Shown: positions 1 through 10,134, counted from the stretch's first letter. The stretch is 48,831 nucleotides of DNA from Smittium mucronatum (GCA_001953115.1 LSSL01004284.1:1-48831), one strand, 5' to 3'. Program-made: numbers and translations. Notes: a model not told the origin generated them from the sequence alone.

Positions 1-311
1 TGGGACGTTCATATTGAAGTCTCCTAGTATTATGTTTTTTTTAAATTTAAATTTTTCCATTTGGGCGAACCCAAAAACTTCATCTTTGGATTTTGTGCGC
101 CTAATACCTGCGCTTGGTATGTGCACATTCGTTACAAGAATGTCAAATGTCTTCCCATTAGAGTATTTCCCGCTTACAATCATCGATTTTGCAGAAGGGA
201 CAATTTTTTTATTTCTTTCAGTTATTATATTTTTATTTTTAATCATTATCAAACACTGGGCCGTCCGAAATGCTAGCAGGAGAGATGGAAAAAAATGACA
301 GGTAAAAAATA
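1..311 (-). pseudogene. LINE ORF2 fragment, apurinic-type endonuclease domain (cut by window edge)
   Basis: Read on the minus strand, the frame is open from about 311 to the window edge (about 103 codons). It carries NVHIPSAG followed, after about 30 residues, by IILGDFNMN. The GDFN signature with an upstream N-V/H-x-P block is typical of the exonuclease-endonuclease-phosphatase fold that nicks target DNA in non-LTR retrotransposons. The Asp and Asn of GDFN are catalytic residues in that family. There is no in-frame stop across the recognisable part, so this copy is much less decayed than those in the 8-42 kb desert. The N-terminal catalytic motif is not seen upstream, so the fragment may be 5'-truncated or frameshifted near position 250. 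The reverse transcriptase would lie left of the window. The plus-strand frame over the same bases is a shadow. Confidence 0.7.
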
Positions 312-997
312 GATTCTACACATATTTTCCGGGATTTGTGGAAATTTCTAGATTATGTCTATTTATTCCAGATTTTGTCTACTGATTAACAACAACCAAA
401 AATAAATACTAAAAACAAGATATTGAGGACGTATGCTGAAACTCTATTCCCAACCCAAATTGAGGAATTTGTGCAAAGAGAGTTTGTACCCAACTAAACT
501 TCAAAAAATCTGGATGGATATTTAAACGAACCGCATGCAACTGAATAAAAAAAAAAAGATTTAAACGAAATCCACCAAAAAAAAAGAACAAGAGAACCGA
601 ATAAGAGTATTTTTAAACAATTTATTCATCAAGAAAAAAAGCTAAAAAAAAGATTATATCGTAAAGGGAATGCAACAATGATTCCGATAAAACGTGTTTG
701 AAAATATGTAGGATGGGGAGAACTCAGTCGAATGAAGGAATAGTGAAAATTAGACCATCGTTATAAATCCAGTATATACAAACGAGAACCATTCACAGAA
801 CGAATCTCAAACAGTCATAACCTCCAAAACCCAACGAGCGAGAACGCGAGTTCAGTTATCCTACACCCAAACTACTTTACATAACAAAAAAATGACTACC
901 GGAGTCATTTCTTTCTTTTTTACATACATCAAACGTCTAATAAAATTGCCAGAATTTACAAGAGACGCAAAAAGGCCAGGCTAGAAAAATTTTCCAA
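312..997. other. Intergenic stretch, 3' side of the monooxygenase gene
   Basis: There is no convincing coding sequence. Several A-runs occur and the minus-strand frame at 409-591 is short and hydrophobic without a recognisable motif. The part next to 998 would hold the 3' untranslated region of the minus-strand monooxygenase gene. Confidence 0.4.
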
Positions 998-2251
998 TTA
1001 AGCCGTACTGAATGAAACGCTGGTTCCATCTGATTTGCATATTACACCTTCAGGTAGAGAGAATTTAACCCAAGCACTATGATCGCAAACAAAGAAATCA
1101 CCATTTCCAGAGGGACCGCACATCATATTACCGGAGGTACAAGAACCAGATGGGGAATCGGAAGATTGGGAAACTCCTGGACTAGCTACTGCTTGAGCTT
1201 GAGCTTGAGATGCATATCCGTTTCCTAAATCATTATTCACGGATGGCTCTGCAACATTTCCAGAGGAAGTATAACCAGTATACTCGGCACTGGGTGTAGG
1301 AGCTATGGCATCCGCAGAAGCGTTGGCTTGGGAAATTTGGAGCTCACCTTGCTTATTGTTACCATAAGAATCATCTTGAGAAGAAGAATAAGTCTGAGCA
1401 TATGATGGTGCGTAAGTTGGAACAACTGCTGCAGCGGCAGAGTCTGAGTATTGCACTGGATCAACAGGAGCAACAACTGAAGAATAGGCGACGGCAGCAG
1501 GTGGGGCTTCGATGGAAGAGCTAACAATAACAACAGGAGGTGCAACGGAAGAATCCTGATAATTGGCGTTGTTGGTGGTAACACCATTACCATATACTGT
1601 GATCACCGGGCTGTTGTTGTATAAATCAAGACCAGTAGTATAGTCGCCATTGAACTCGGCAACAACAGGATTGCTTGGTCCATAGTTTGCAATGACCATT
1701 TTTTTACCGCTATAACTAGAGGACTGGCTGTTAATTTTAATATCAGCGCAGTTCATGTAAAATTCGCGGTTACCAATAGCATTTACCCAACTCCAAGCGA
1801 AAATGACATTATCACTAGCGGGGACTGAAGATGGGAGAACGAAGTCGTACTTGAGAACGGTAGCGTCATTAGTATCGCTAGGACCACTGAAGAAACAATA
1901 ACTTAATTCTTCGTGGACTACGACAAAGCTGTTGCCGTTGTCATAAGACAAAGAGAATTGGCAATGGCCACCACCGTGAGCAGCGCCCCCAGATTCAAAG
2001 GAAGCAGTGACGGTATCTCCGGCATTCCAGGTAGCGACAGGGGTTGGACGACGACCGGGGTTCTTGCACAAGGGGTAAGCGATGGCGTCCTTGGTACCAA
2101 TTGGTGTTTTCAAGTTATAATCATAAGAAGCGCCAGCGGGAAGAGCAGGGCAATTAGGACCGTTAGGGGTAAAATTGGTGCAGGGGTCGATCATGGCCAT
2201 ATGGGCACTGGTCAGACCAGCGAACAAGGTAATAAGAGTCGTGAAGATCAT
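998..2251 (-). CDS. Secreted lytic polysaccharide monooxygenase, AA11-like, with C-terminal CBM19-like module
   Basis: This intronless gene encodes 417 residues. The family oxidatively cleaves glycosidic bonds, usually chitin for AA11, with a single copper ion. Residues 1-16 form a signal peptide ending TSA, so cleavage leaves His17 as the mature N-terminus, as the copper brace requires. The second brace histidine is His92 in AHGGGHCQ, and the axial tyrosine is probably Tyr165 in GNREFYMNC; both motifs are hallmarks of AA11. Cysteines at 24, 34, 62, 97, 119 and 168 could form disulphides. Residues from about 175 to 368 are a Ser/Ala/Pro/Tyr-rich linker. The last 49 residues (369-417) hold four cysteines (371, 378, 389, 405) and FFVCDHSAWVKF, resembling the CBM19 chitin-binding module of yeast chitinase. 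There is no GPI-type C-terminus. The start is the only ATG that gives His17 directly after a signal peptide. Chitin as substrate is inferred from family. Confidence 0.88.
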   Translation of the reverse strand: MIFTTLITLFAGLTSAHMAMIDPCTNFTPNGPNCPALPAGASYDYNLKTPIGTKDAIAYPLCKNPGRRPTPVATWNAGDTVTASFESGGAAHGGGHCQFSLSYDNGNSFVVVHEELSYCFFSGPSDTNDATVLKYDFVLPSSVPASDNVIFAWSWVNAIGNREFYMNCADIKINSQSSSYSGKKMVIANYGPSNPVVAEFNGDYTTGLDLYNNSPVITVYGNGVTTNNANYQDSSVAPPVVIVSSSIEAPPAAVAYSSVVAPVDPVQYSDSAAAAVVPTYAPSYAQTYSSSQDDSYGNNKQGELQISQANASADAIAPTPSAEYTGYTSSGNVAEPSVNNDLGNGYASQAQAQAVASPGVSQSSDSPSGSCTSGNMMCGPSGNGDFFVCDHSAWVKFSLPEGVICKSDGTSVSFSTA

Positions 2252-3035
2252 GATTTTGATTTTAGATCGTTAATTTAGAAAGTTAAATGTTAAAGAAGCC
2301 TAGTGTTTTTAAAAATAAAGCTTTTATCAGATTGCTAATGATGAGATGCCTTTGAAATAAAAGTATTATTTCTATGATTTGTATCTAGATATTCTATCAA
2401 AGAATTTGAGGTTATAAAACGCAGCTTATAGTATGCAATCTACAATATTTTAAAAAGAAAACTATACTTCCAGAAGTACGGAAAATGACTTTTAAGATGA
2501 ATACTCCCAAACATGGGTTGATGAGGTGCTTCTTTTATATGATGGTTTTTTTTTTTTTGATGCTTTTGCAACTATACTTTTCTTTTCTTTACACAACAAT
2601 AAAAGTTAGTCTACAGCCTGCACCATAATTAATCCGAAGCTAGTGTTCGATCCACAATAGGTAGGGGCAGTCAAGATTTTTCCCAAGTGACTATCCCCAT
2701 AATGTAAAAGCGGATGCGGTTCTTTGTTAAAATGTAAAAATTACGAATTCAAATAGGGAGCCAAACCAATGGATTTCACTATATTTCGGCGTTTTTTCCC
2801 TTTGCCTTTCTGCCGAATTGACGGGAATATTGATTGGTTAACGTCCATTGGCTCTTACTAATCTAAGGGGACCATTATTGGAGGGAAAAAATAAAGTATT
2901 GGGATTTTGTCATGTGCTTTAGAAGACAGCTTACGAAGGATCAGATTACCACATATAAAATAAAATAAAAGGCACATTTATTCCCATTGTTATAACATAA
3001 TGGCTATAAAAAATCATCTAAATTATCTGAGGATC
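2252..3035 (-). promoter_or_regulatory. Probable upstream region of the monooxygenase gene with clustered CCAAT boxes
   Basis: The 780 bases upstream of the gene have no ORF of note. The stretch 2640-2890 is less AT-rich than its surroundings and holds three CCAAT/ATTGG pentamers (2766-2770, 2833-2837, 2847-2851). Two of these lie in an imperfect inverted repeat, GAGCCAAACCAATGGA facing TCCATTGGCTC. CCAAT boxes are common in fungal promoters as binding sites for the Hap/NF-Y complex. Their use here is inference. Confidence 0.35.
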
Positions 3036-3038
3036 ACC

Positions 3039-3299
3039 TCAATGATTAGAGCAATCCTGCCAATCCCCGTTCTTGTGGAATAATGCGCTGACCTTCTTTT
3101 GATATTCTCTGAGTGGTTGATTTTTGAAGACCACTTGCTGCTCTGGCTTTGGTTCTTTTTCAAGGGATTTAAATTTCCTCTGTAGCCCCAATTTGCTACT
3201 CACTGGTTCTTTGTTTTCAAATTTAAAAAGCTAGCCAGTAGCACCCCATCATCCGGATTTATGTGTTTTAGGAGTTTGAATGGTTATACTGGATGTGTA
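3039..3299 (-). pseudogene. Decayed 3' end of an unrecognised minus-strand gene
   Basis: One minus-strand frame runs from about 3299 to a TGA at 3039-3041 and reads like a hydrophilic protein, rich in Lys/Glu/Gln, unlike the low-complexity peptides of nearby random frames. Its last 63 codons (3230-3042) are open and end KNGDWQDCSNH. Upstream, the same frame gives TIQTPKTHKSG, then a TGA, five codons later a TAG, and continues into LFKFENKEP. The sequence before the 63 codons ends in AG, so an alternative is a genuine last exon with an intron acceptor at 3231-3232. No ATG or family match was found. The gene may be continuous with the decayed block at 4940-5291. Product unknown. Confidence 0.4.
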
Positions 3300-4939
3300 T
3301 TAAAAAACCTTTAGGAATAATCCACTTCAAGATCAGCCTTTGGAAAGTGGTTGCAACTTTGCAGCCCAACATAATGCCGAACTTGAAAAAAAAACCTCGA
3401 TTGGATAAGGTTATTGGGTATTTCTTTTTTATGGTCAAATGTAAAAAACCTGTATATATGTCGAATCTGAGCTATAAACGAATTTGTGAAAGATACAAAC
3501 ATCCCTATAGGACTACAGAAGTTAAAACGCCATTCATATCCCCAACAACTAAACAATTATTTGAATTTCATTGTTGAGTTAATTCCTAGTATCACCGAAT
3601 AGTCTCAAGCTCAAATCTGGAACTAGGAAAATATCTGTGACCTAACAAAGTTACTCTAAATATCTAGTCTATGAGAATATTACTCAAAAGCAATACCACA
3701 AATGGTGTAACCCCAAATTTTATTTTGTTTCCCAACGCTACGTTATAATCCACGAATAGTCTTTTTTTTTCAACAAATAGGTAACTTTCAATTATTTTTT
3801 ATATTGAAGACTTGGCTCTTTTTTAGATCCAATTGTAAATTTGTTTTATGAAATAAAGTAATTACTATTCCCATTTCTTTGGTGAAATGGAAAAAAAATT
3901 AGACAATTTGCTAGCAATCAAATGTAGATTTATCAAATAGTATTGAATATTTTATATTTTTGGCCAATGATTCAACATTTGTCTAATTATGGGCTAATTT
4001 TTCAGCAATTAGGAGTAGAAATAAAAAAACATTATCAATTTTATTAAATTGCGCTTGGTAATTACTGGGACTTTTTATAAACTATTTTTTATAATTTGCG
4101 CTGTTAAAATGTAGCCACTGTATATCATTGATTTATCAAATGCGTTAATTGGGATCTCAAACTACGATATTTTATACTAATCAGTCTTTACTTATTTTTA
4201 CATTTTTGTTCATTGATCATCAACGAAAATTAACTGGGTAATAACTAAAGATTGAATTTGCTGAAACTTCTAAATTTAAACCAATAAAATAATTTATACA
4301 TCGTCTGATGGATAGAAACTTGAGGGTGCTTCGAATAAAATCCAAAGAAAAACGCTGATTTTGTTTTTTTCTTTTTAGTCAATTTCTAAAAACGTAATTT
4401 GTGCAACAGTGTATAGTTTAATTTCATAGTTGAAAAATACTTCATTTAGTTCTTTATAATTAAACATACTATTTGTTGTAATGCGCTTTTCATCCCTTTG
4501 ATGTCAAAAAATAACCACCCAATAGATATAACATGAGACTAAAAAACTGTACATATATTGGCGGAAAAATTATTAGCACATTGTTAATCCCTTCCCTCTG
4601 GAACTCAGATATTCCATAAAATATTAGCAAATAGCATTTCTTTTTTATCCTCATTGTACTTCACACCAATATTTATTGTGAAAGGTCCTTTGCCATTTGC
4701 TGGCCTTTGTAATATTTCCTAATAATATATTTCTTTTTCCTCATAATAAAATACAAATACCAGTTACCGATTTATGAAACAATTTAGGAAAAAAAGCTTT
4801 TAGGATAAAATGGATATTAATTAACAACCAATCTAGTATTATTAATACCGGGAAAATTTGACGCCAAATCTATACCTAATGGCTGTAGTTTATTGTAAAA
4901 GATTAGTTATAATAATGATAGTTCTTTTGTTATTAAATG
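3300..4939. other. AT-rich stretch without a supported gene
   Basis: The overlapping frames at 3293-3577 (plus) and 3311-3556 (minus) give 94 and 81 residues, but neither shows a motif. The minus frame ends DLEVDYS just before the decayed coding block at 3039-3299 and could be its frameshifted continuation. The rest, 3600-4940, is AT-rich with frequent stops. Confidence 0.4.
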
Positions 4940-5291
4940 TATTAGGGGCACAGCCTTCAATCCAAAACTAGTTGAGCCTCTCGAAACCAATTCTAAGCCA
5001 TATCTCCTAACAACTGATCCAATATTGCCTTTATTTTAGAGTCATAGTCACTGCACCGATATTTAGTTGCTGGATGGAATATTCTCAGGCTTGCTAAACG
5101 GAGACTTTCGCAAAGTCTCATTGGGCTAACTTAAATACGGGAATCTTCGGCAAAAAAGGCACTTTCTTTCAATGTAACTCGTTGGCATTTTTTCATGATG
5201 TATATTATTGGGTTTGAATACTGTTTCATTGTCCAAAGACGGGATATACCTCCATATACATTGGGTCATTATTAAAAGCAGGCTGTTGTCC
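4940..5291 (-). pseudogene. Unrecognised coding block broken by about ten in-frame stops
   Basis: A single minus-strand frame from 5291 down to about 4940 reads as protein-like blocks: FNNDPMYMEVYPVFG, KKVPFCRRFPYLS, PNETLRKSPFSKPENIPSSN, and after several stops NKGNIGSVVRRYGLELVSRG. The stops between blocks are TGA, TAA or TAG codons that differ from CGA, CAA or CAG by one C-to-T change. That is what a real reading frame decaying by C-to-T mutation on the coding strand would look like. The composition, with Pro, Arg, Ser and Glu, is richer than neighbouring AT sequence. It could be an exon of the same dead gene as the block ending at 3039. Function is not recognised. Confidence 0.45.
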
Positions 5292-6186
5292 TTGAATTGT
5301 AAACTAGAAAAAAAATTAAAATTAAAATTAATGTAAAGCTCATTTTTCACTTGTAAATCTCATACAAAAAAAAAATTAGCTAATTACCATCAATAATTCC
5401 TGTAATTTAATTAAATGCTATTTGGTGTCTTCAATTGCTTTATTGAATAATTGATTGTTTTAACGAATAAAATAATATAATCAATAATAGCGATTTGTGC
5501 TTAAAAACGTGTCAGGCATTTCTCAAAGAAACACCTGGTGCCGTGTCGTAATAATCTCCCATATATATAAATTTTTATGTTTGGAATTGGGCTTACAATA
5601 AAATTCCGTGATACAAAAAAAAAAAAAAAGTTTGGAATTGGGATGAATGTCGTCTTTTCCTTTCCGGTTCTTAATGACAAAACACTTGTACTCCAATTGA
5701 GCCAAAACTTTACACTCGCTTACAATTACCATTAACTATATATATTAAACGCATTTAATTAAGAATAAAGCCATAGTAACGGCCAAAATGAAATAAAATC
5801 TACCAGTTTGAAATAAAATCGGCTAAAACAAATCAAAATATACTATGTGCATATTTTTACAAGTTCAATTGACTGATTTCACATTAAATTCGACCATTTT
5901 TTATTTTAAAATATCCATAATAGATGTAAAAAAATCCATTCGGTGAATATAATTATGTATATTTTTGTATCAAAAATGAATAAATTCAAAAACTGTGTTG
6001 TAAATATTTTTCGCACATAATTGCATGGGTTAAATCTTACATGTATTAAATTTATTTATCTATCTACACCGTTAAAGTCAAAAATTAGTTAGAGAGAGCC
6101 AGAGATAAAATAATATAATGATCTTTTAATTGTTCAGTTATTTATTTTTCTTTTTAAAATCAAATTTTAAGAAATCTTGTTAAATC
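5292..6186. other. Intergenic, AT-rich; upstream of the small secreted protein gene
   Basis: Apart from the insertion at 5579-5642 there is one minus-strand frame (5523-5732), which begins MVIVSECKVLAQLEYKCF before the inserted bases. It could be a leftover first exon of the dead gene downstream, but this is unsupported. The rest, including the 400 bases before 6187, shows no clear motif. Confidence 0.35.
5579..5642 (+). mobile_element. Tiny retrotransposed fragment with poly(A) tail and 13-bp target-site duplication
   Basis: The 13-mer GTTTGGAATTGGG occurs exactly twice, at 5579-5591 and 5630-5642. Between the copies are 38 bases: CTTACAATAAAATTCCGTGA, then TAC and a run of 15 A. This is the footprint of target-primed reverse transcription: a severely 5'-truncated insert ending in poly(A), with AATAAA close upstream of the tail and a flanking duplication. 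The internal bases recur near 26542 and 37626 and, inverted, near 46633. The insertion interrupts a minus-strand frame (5732-5523) and adds 51 bases, so that frame stays open. Confidence 0.8.
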
Positions 6187-6762
6187 ATGTTGAGACCAGC
6201 TCTTTTTGAACTTGTGTTTTCACTTTTAGTACTAGTTACAAGTCAGGGCTGTCCTCTTTATAGGTTTTACAAACTTATATCAGAACCATCGTACAGAAGC
6301 TGTTGGGATGAACATAGTGATGTCAACAGATCTGTTTGCAAAAGATCTGGCGTGACGCAGGTCACCCCAAACCAGAGAACCTATACTACTACAAAAACAA
6401 AAACGGTTGTATTGAATTCTGATTGGTTTAACTTTGTGAAGGGTTTAAGTGGCGTTTACACTGATGCTAGGACTTTTGCAGAAACATACACCCTATCTGT
6501 CAGACCAAAAAAATGCATGTATGTGCAAAGGAAAACTACAAGATGTGATATGATCGCAAGAGTTGGAAGAGAGACTAAAAATTTTGATTGTCAAAAAGTT
6601 TATTCTGAACAAGATATAGGTTGGCATTTCACACTAAGCAATGCTGTATATCATTTTAATGAGTACAATGTTGGAGGAACAGGCGTTAATAAAAATAAAA
6701 CAGTCGCAGGTTACCCAGACTCAATCGATATACCATTTGGGATAAGTAATTTGAAGTTTTAG
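6187..6762 (+). CDS. Small secreted six-cysteine protein of unknown function
   Basis: This gene encodes 191 residues. Residues 1-19 or so form a signal peptide (hydrophobic LVFSLLVLVTS), with cleavage probably before Gln20 or Cys22. The mature part has six cysteines (22, 39, 51, 110, 120, 135), enough for three disulphides, and two N-glycosylation sequons (Asn47, Asn170). Residues 60-125 alternate Thr/Lys/Tyr-rich strands, e.g. RTYTTTKTKTVVLNSDW, suggesting a beta-rich fold. There is no transmembrane segment after the signal and no recognisable catalytic motif. Its base composition is much less AT-rich than the flanks and the frame has no internal stop, so it is probably a live gene. It stands alone at the edge of the repeat desert, a position where fungal secreted effectors are often found. 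An effector role is only a guess, and I do not recognise the family. AATAAA occurs near 6888, suitable for 3' processing. Confidence 0.72.
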   Translation: MLRPALFELVFSLLVLVTSQGCPLYRFYKLISEPSYRSCWDEHSDVNRSVCKRSGVTQVTPNQRTYTTTKTKTVVLNSDWFNFVKGLSGVYTDARTFAETYTLSVRPKKCMYVQRKTTRCDMIARVGRETKNFDCQKVYSEQDIGWHFTLSNAVYHFNEYNVGGTGVNKNKTVAGYPDSIDIPFGISNLKF

Positions 6763-7881
6763 TATCTGGAAACGAAATAGAGTAGTATGCAACTAAAAAA
6801 TAGCGGCAAAAAATTAAAAATGAAAGATAAAAAACGAAATAATGATTTAATTAGCTAGATATTATAGAAAAATGAAAATAAAATATTCATATTCATTATA
6901 GCAAAAAAATTCTTTTCTTTACACAAAAAACGCGAATATCATTTCAATTAGGTTTATTCTAAACCAAAAAAAATGCTGGAAGAATAAAAAAGATAAAGAA
7001 AAATTCTAGCCCTTTGTAAAGCCAAGAAGAATCTATATGTGATACAAAAAATAAATACATCGAATGTTTTGTTTCAATTTTATTAAATTTAAATTAATAT
7101 GATTACAATAAATAAAATATTTATTTTTGATTTAATAATACCGTGATTCAACTGTAAGAAAATTATAACAAATGGTTTTATTCAAAATATTATTTATTTA
7201 TTCATAAAATCGGAATATTTATTTTAGGCGTATTTTATGTCACTAACTTGTAAAAAAAAGTTGAAATTGAATCGAGTACATGGTATACTGCACATGGCAT
7301 AATACAGAATGCATACTAAACACATTTTAATGCACATTTTATAAACTAAAATAATACCACACAAAGCACATTTACATTTAGATCAAATCCTCATTTAGAC
7401 TACCTTTTATCTATCATTTGAATAATTATGATGTAACTAAATGATTTAAATATAAATAAACTCTATGAAGAATATTTAATTTTGACTTGATTCTTAATCT
7501 CAGGATTATTTCGATTTTATAAATTTTTCATAATCGGAAAACTCGGTTCATCCCAATTATTTTCGTTCGTAACGCAATTTTTCCGTTGAGCGAAACAGAT
7601 TCTTTTAAATAATTTTAACAACAAAATACGAACTTTAATGTTTTCAAAATTTTTACAAAATTATATTCGATGAATATGCTGTTGATTTTTACGATTGTTA
7701 ATAACTTGCAACAGTTGAACATAATGTATATGCAATTCACTATTTTTAAAATAAATTGTTGAATATTTCTATTTTTACTAATCATAAGACAATTAATTTA
7801 CATTGTGTAACTTTATTCGATTTTACTTTGCAAAAAATTAAAAATAGTCAATTCTGATTCAATATAATACATTTTTATTAC
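6763..7881. other. AT-rich intergenic stretch, start of the gene desert
   Basis: No reading frame longer than random expectation and no recognisable motif. Composition falls to very high AT directly after the secreted-protein gene. Confidence 0.5.
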
Positions 7882-7920
7882 AGTAACACTCCGCTTAAGT
7901 GCGCACTTAAGCGGGTTACT
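7882..7920. repeat. Perfect 24-bp palindrome in a larger inverted repeat, transposon-end-like
   Basis: Positions 7891-7914 (CCGCTTAAGTGC then GCACTTAAGCGG) equal their own reverse complement. The arms continue outward as AGTAAC (7882-7887) and GTTACT (7915-7920), with three extra bases (ACT) on the left only. The sequence CAGTAACACTCCGCTTAAGT resembles ends of pogo/Tc1-type DNA transposons, and the site lies in a TA-rich context. It could be two facing terminal repeats left by a large internal deletion, or a foldback. It is strikingly GC-rich and intact for its surroundings. Confidence 0.7.
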
Positions 7921-8116
7921 TCTGAATTCCAATAATTTTTTTTCTTTGATAGTTTTTTTCGAATTGAGTTTATTAAAACTTACAAGAAATTATTGAATAT
8001 CAAAAATCACATTTTCTCTCTCTCTTTTCTTGAAAATTCGAAAAATCAAAACGGACCAATCAAAAACACGCAAAAATTAGAATCAAATTTACTCCTTCAA
8101 AAAGTAAAAGCGATAC

Positions 8117-9800
8117 ATGGAGATAGTTAACAAAACTCAAGGAGTCTTATGCCGACTTAACTGGAAAAGTTGTGACTATTATTGGCAAACCTACAAGAAC
8201 AATCCAGAAAAAACAGAAGTTCCATACCTAAAAGTGTTCGGTTAAACTTCTCATAAATGATGGAAAATCAGGTTCCATTTCAATAATGTTCGATGATGGG
8301 GGATATTTCATAGTGGGTCGTAGCATTAGAGCCCTTCCTAACCCTGAATATACCTTTTTTAAATCATTAAAAGAATTGACGGCGAGCACTCTGCCTCTTT
8401 TAATGGAAAAAAAAATAAAACACTAAACTTCAACTCCGATAATGAAGCCGAAATGAATGCTTTTCTTGAAGAAAAAAAAAATCAAGCCAAATTACCAAAA
8501 TTTGAAACTCCTTAAACCAATTAAAAGCGAGAAAAACATAATAAAAATATGGATTCCAAAATATGGAGACAAGCCTATTAAACAGAAAGCCAATAATATA
8601 AATTCGGAACTGGAATATTTCGAGATTATATTAGATATAACCGCAGACAGGTACTAAAACACTAACATATAAAGCTCAAAAAAAGTGTATATCTTATTTA
8701 AAAAATTACTCGAAATGAAGGAATTGAAAATCTGAACCAAATCAACATCAGGGGAAAATTAGTACCCTAGATATACTCTGGAGGTGAAAATATGTGCACA
8801 TACTGTAAAAAAAAAAAAAGACAATATAAAGACAACTACTAAAGTCTCTATATTGGAAATATCAAAAGAAACATGGTGTAAATCTCAAATAATCCAAAAA
8901 AATTACCAAATCTAAACAAAAAAGTAAAAGGATGTTTTATTAAGAAAACATATTTGGTAACTACAAGCAAAAAATCGGAAATAAATAATAATGATAGGAA
9001 TATCAAACAGTGAAACATACCAATATTCTTAAAAAAACACCCACATATGTAGAAGTGTAAGAGCAGAAAGAGATTCCCTTTTTTTACACGACCAATTAAT
9101 GACTGCAAATTAGATCGCCAACTGGGATAAAGTATTAAAAATGATAAGAGAGGGCACCATTACTAAGAAACAAAGAGCATCCTGTAAAGAGAGGACATAT
9201 AGCAAATAAAGATGGTATCTATTCTTTGGTTTCAAGTCTTTATAATTTAAAGGCTTAAAAAACGCGCTAGGAAGCTTTTATTTTTTTATACGGGTTTTTT
9301 CTTTTCTTTTATATATAAATACTGCCATTTCCAAAAGAATGGGAGAGAAGGGAAAAAGAAAGAATCAATACATTTAGCTTAACTAAGGAATTTTAAAGAC
9401 ATCTAATTATTATAGTTAGTAAATTAGAATTTCACTCTTTTGAATCGGCCTCAATTTTCATCTTTTACTTTAAATTTTGACAAGAAAAGAATAAATTTCG
9501 GTTTATAATAAACATATTCTAACTCTTGCATTCTATACCCACGGGAAAAAAAACATACATGATTATCATTATAAGTCAACACTTTTAATATTAAATTTAT
9601 CGGCATGCACAAGTCAATTTCCCAAAATATCCTTACGCCGCAACAAGAAGACTCAGGAGAGCGTTCTGTTATTGAAGCCCCCGATAAAAAAACTGAGCCC
9701 AGTAGTAATAACCCCATCGTATTATCAAAAAATAAAACACATATTCAACAGATATTTCTGAAACAGGACTCACAAACTCCAAAAAACGACCAATAGTATC
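8117..9800 (+). pseudogene. LINE ORF1 (gag-like, CCHC zinc knuckle), decayed
   Basis: Several frames must be joined to read this relic. From ATG 8117 comes RLNWKSCDYYWQTYKNN; after a frame change comes IMFDDGGYFIVGRSIRALPN (about 8285-8345), then KIWIPKYGDKPIK (about 8548). Near 8767-8840 the text SGGENMCTYCKKKK...QYKDNY is a degenerate zinc knuckle: the two N-terminal cysteines (8795 on) are kept, while the expected His and last Cys have become Gln and Tyr. Nucleic-acid-binding ORF1 proteins with C-terminal zinc knuckles precede ORF2 in many LINEs, and a LINE endonuclease follows about 400 bases downstream on the same strand. Beyond about 9110 recognition fades. The frame 9605-9796 may be a late ORF1 segment. 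Confidence 0.55.
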
Positions 9801-10134
9801 CTCCGCAACATTGCGTGAAGATAACTACAGTGAAAAAACCATTGAAGAAACAAAAAAAAACTCCTAAATAAACAAAATTGGCTTACATGGTCCAGGAATG
9901 GTTCAAAATGCGAGAAAATAATTCAGAATCATCGGAAGGAGCTACCATTTAATATTAAAAAAAGGATCAATAATGAATTTAAAAAAGAAGATGAACTCTA
10001 TAAAGAAGGTTTATACAAGGAAAAAACATACTGAAGTACCCCGATGAAATTAATATAAGAAAATGTCGAAACCACAAGCGATCGTGTCAGAAATAATTTT
10101 TTCAGCAAGTAATACCTGGGAAAAAAAGAGAAAT

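Noticed and set aside
1913..2278. 121-codon plus-strand frame opposite the monooxygenase gene
   Set aside because: It lies antisense over the catalytic domain, whose minus-strand reading has a signal peptide and copper-site motifs. The plus frame has no motif and is a shadow.
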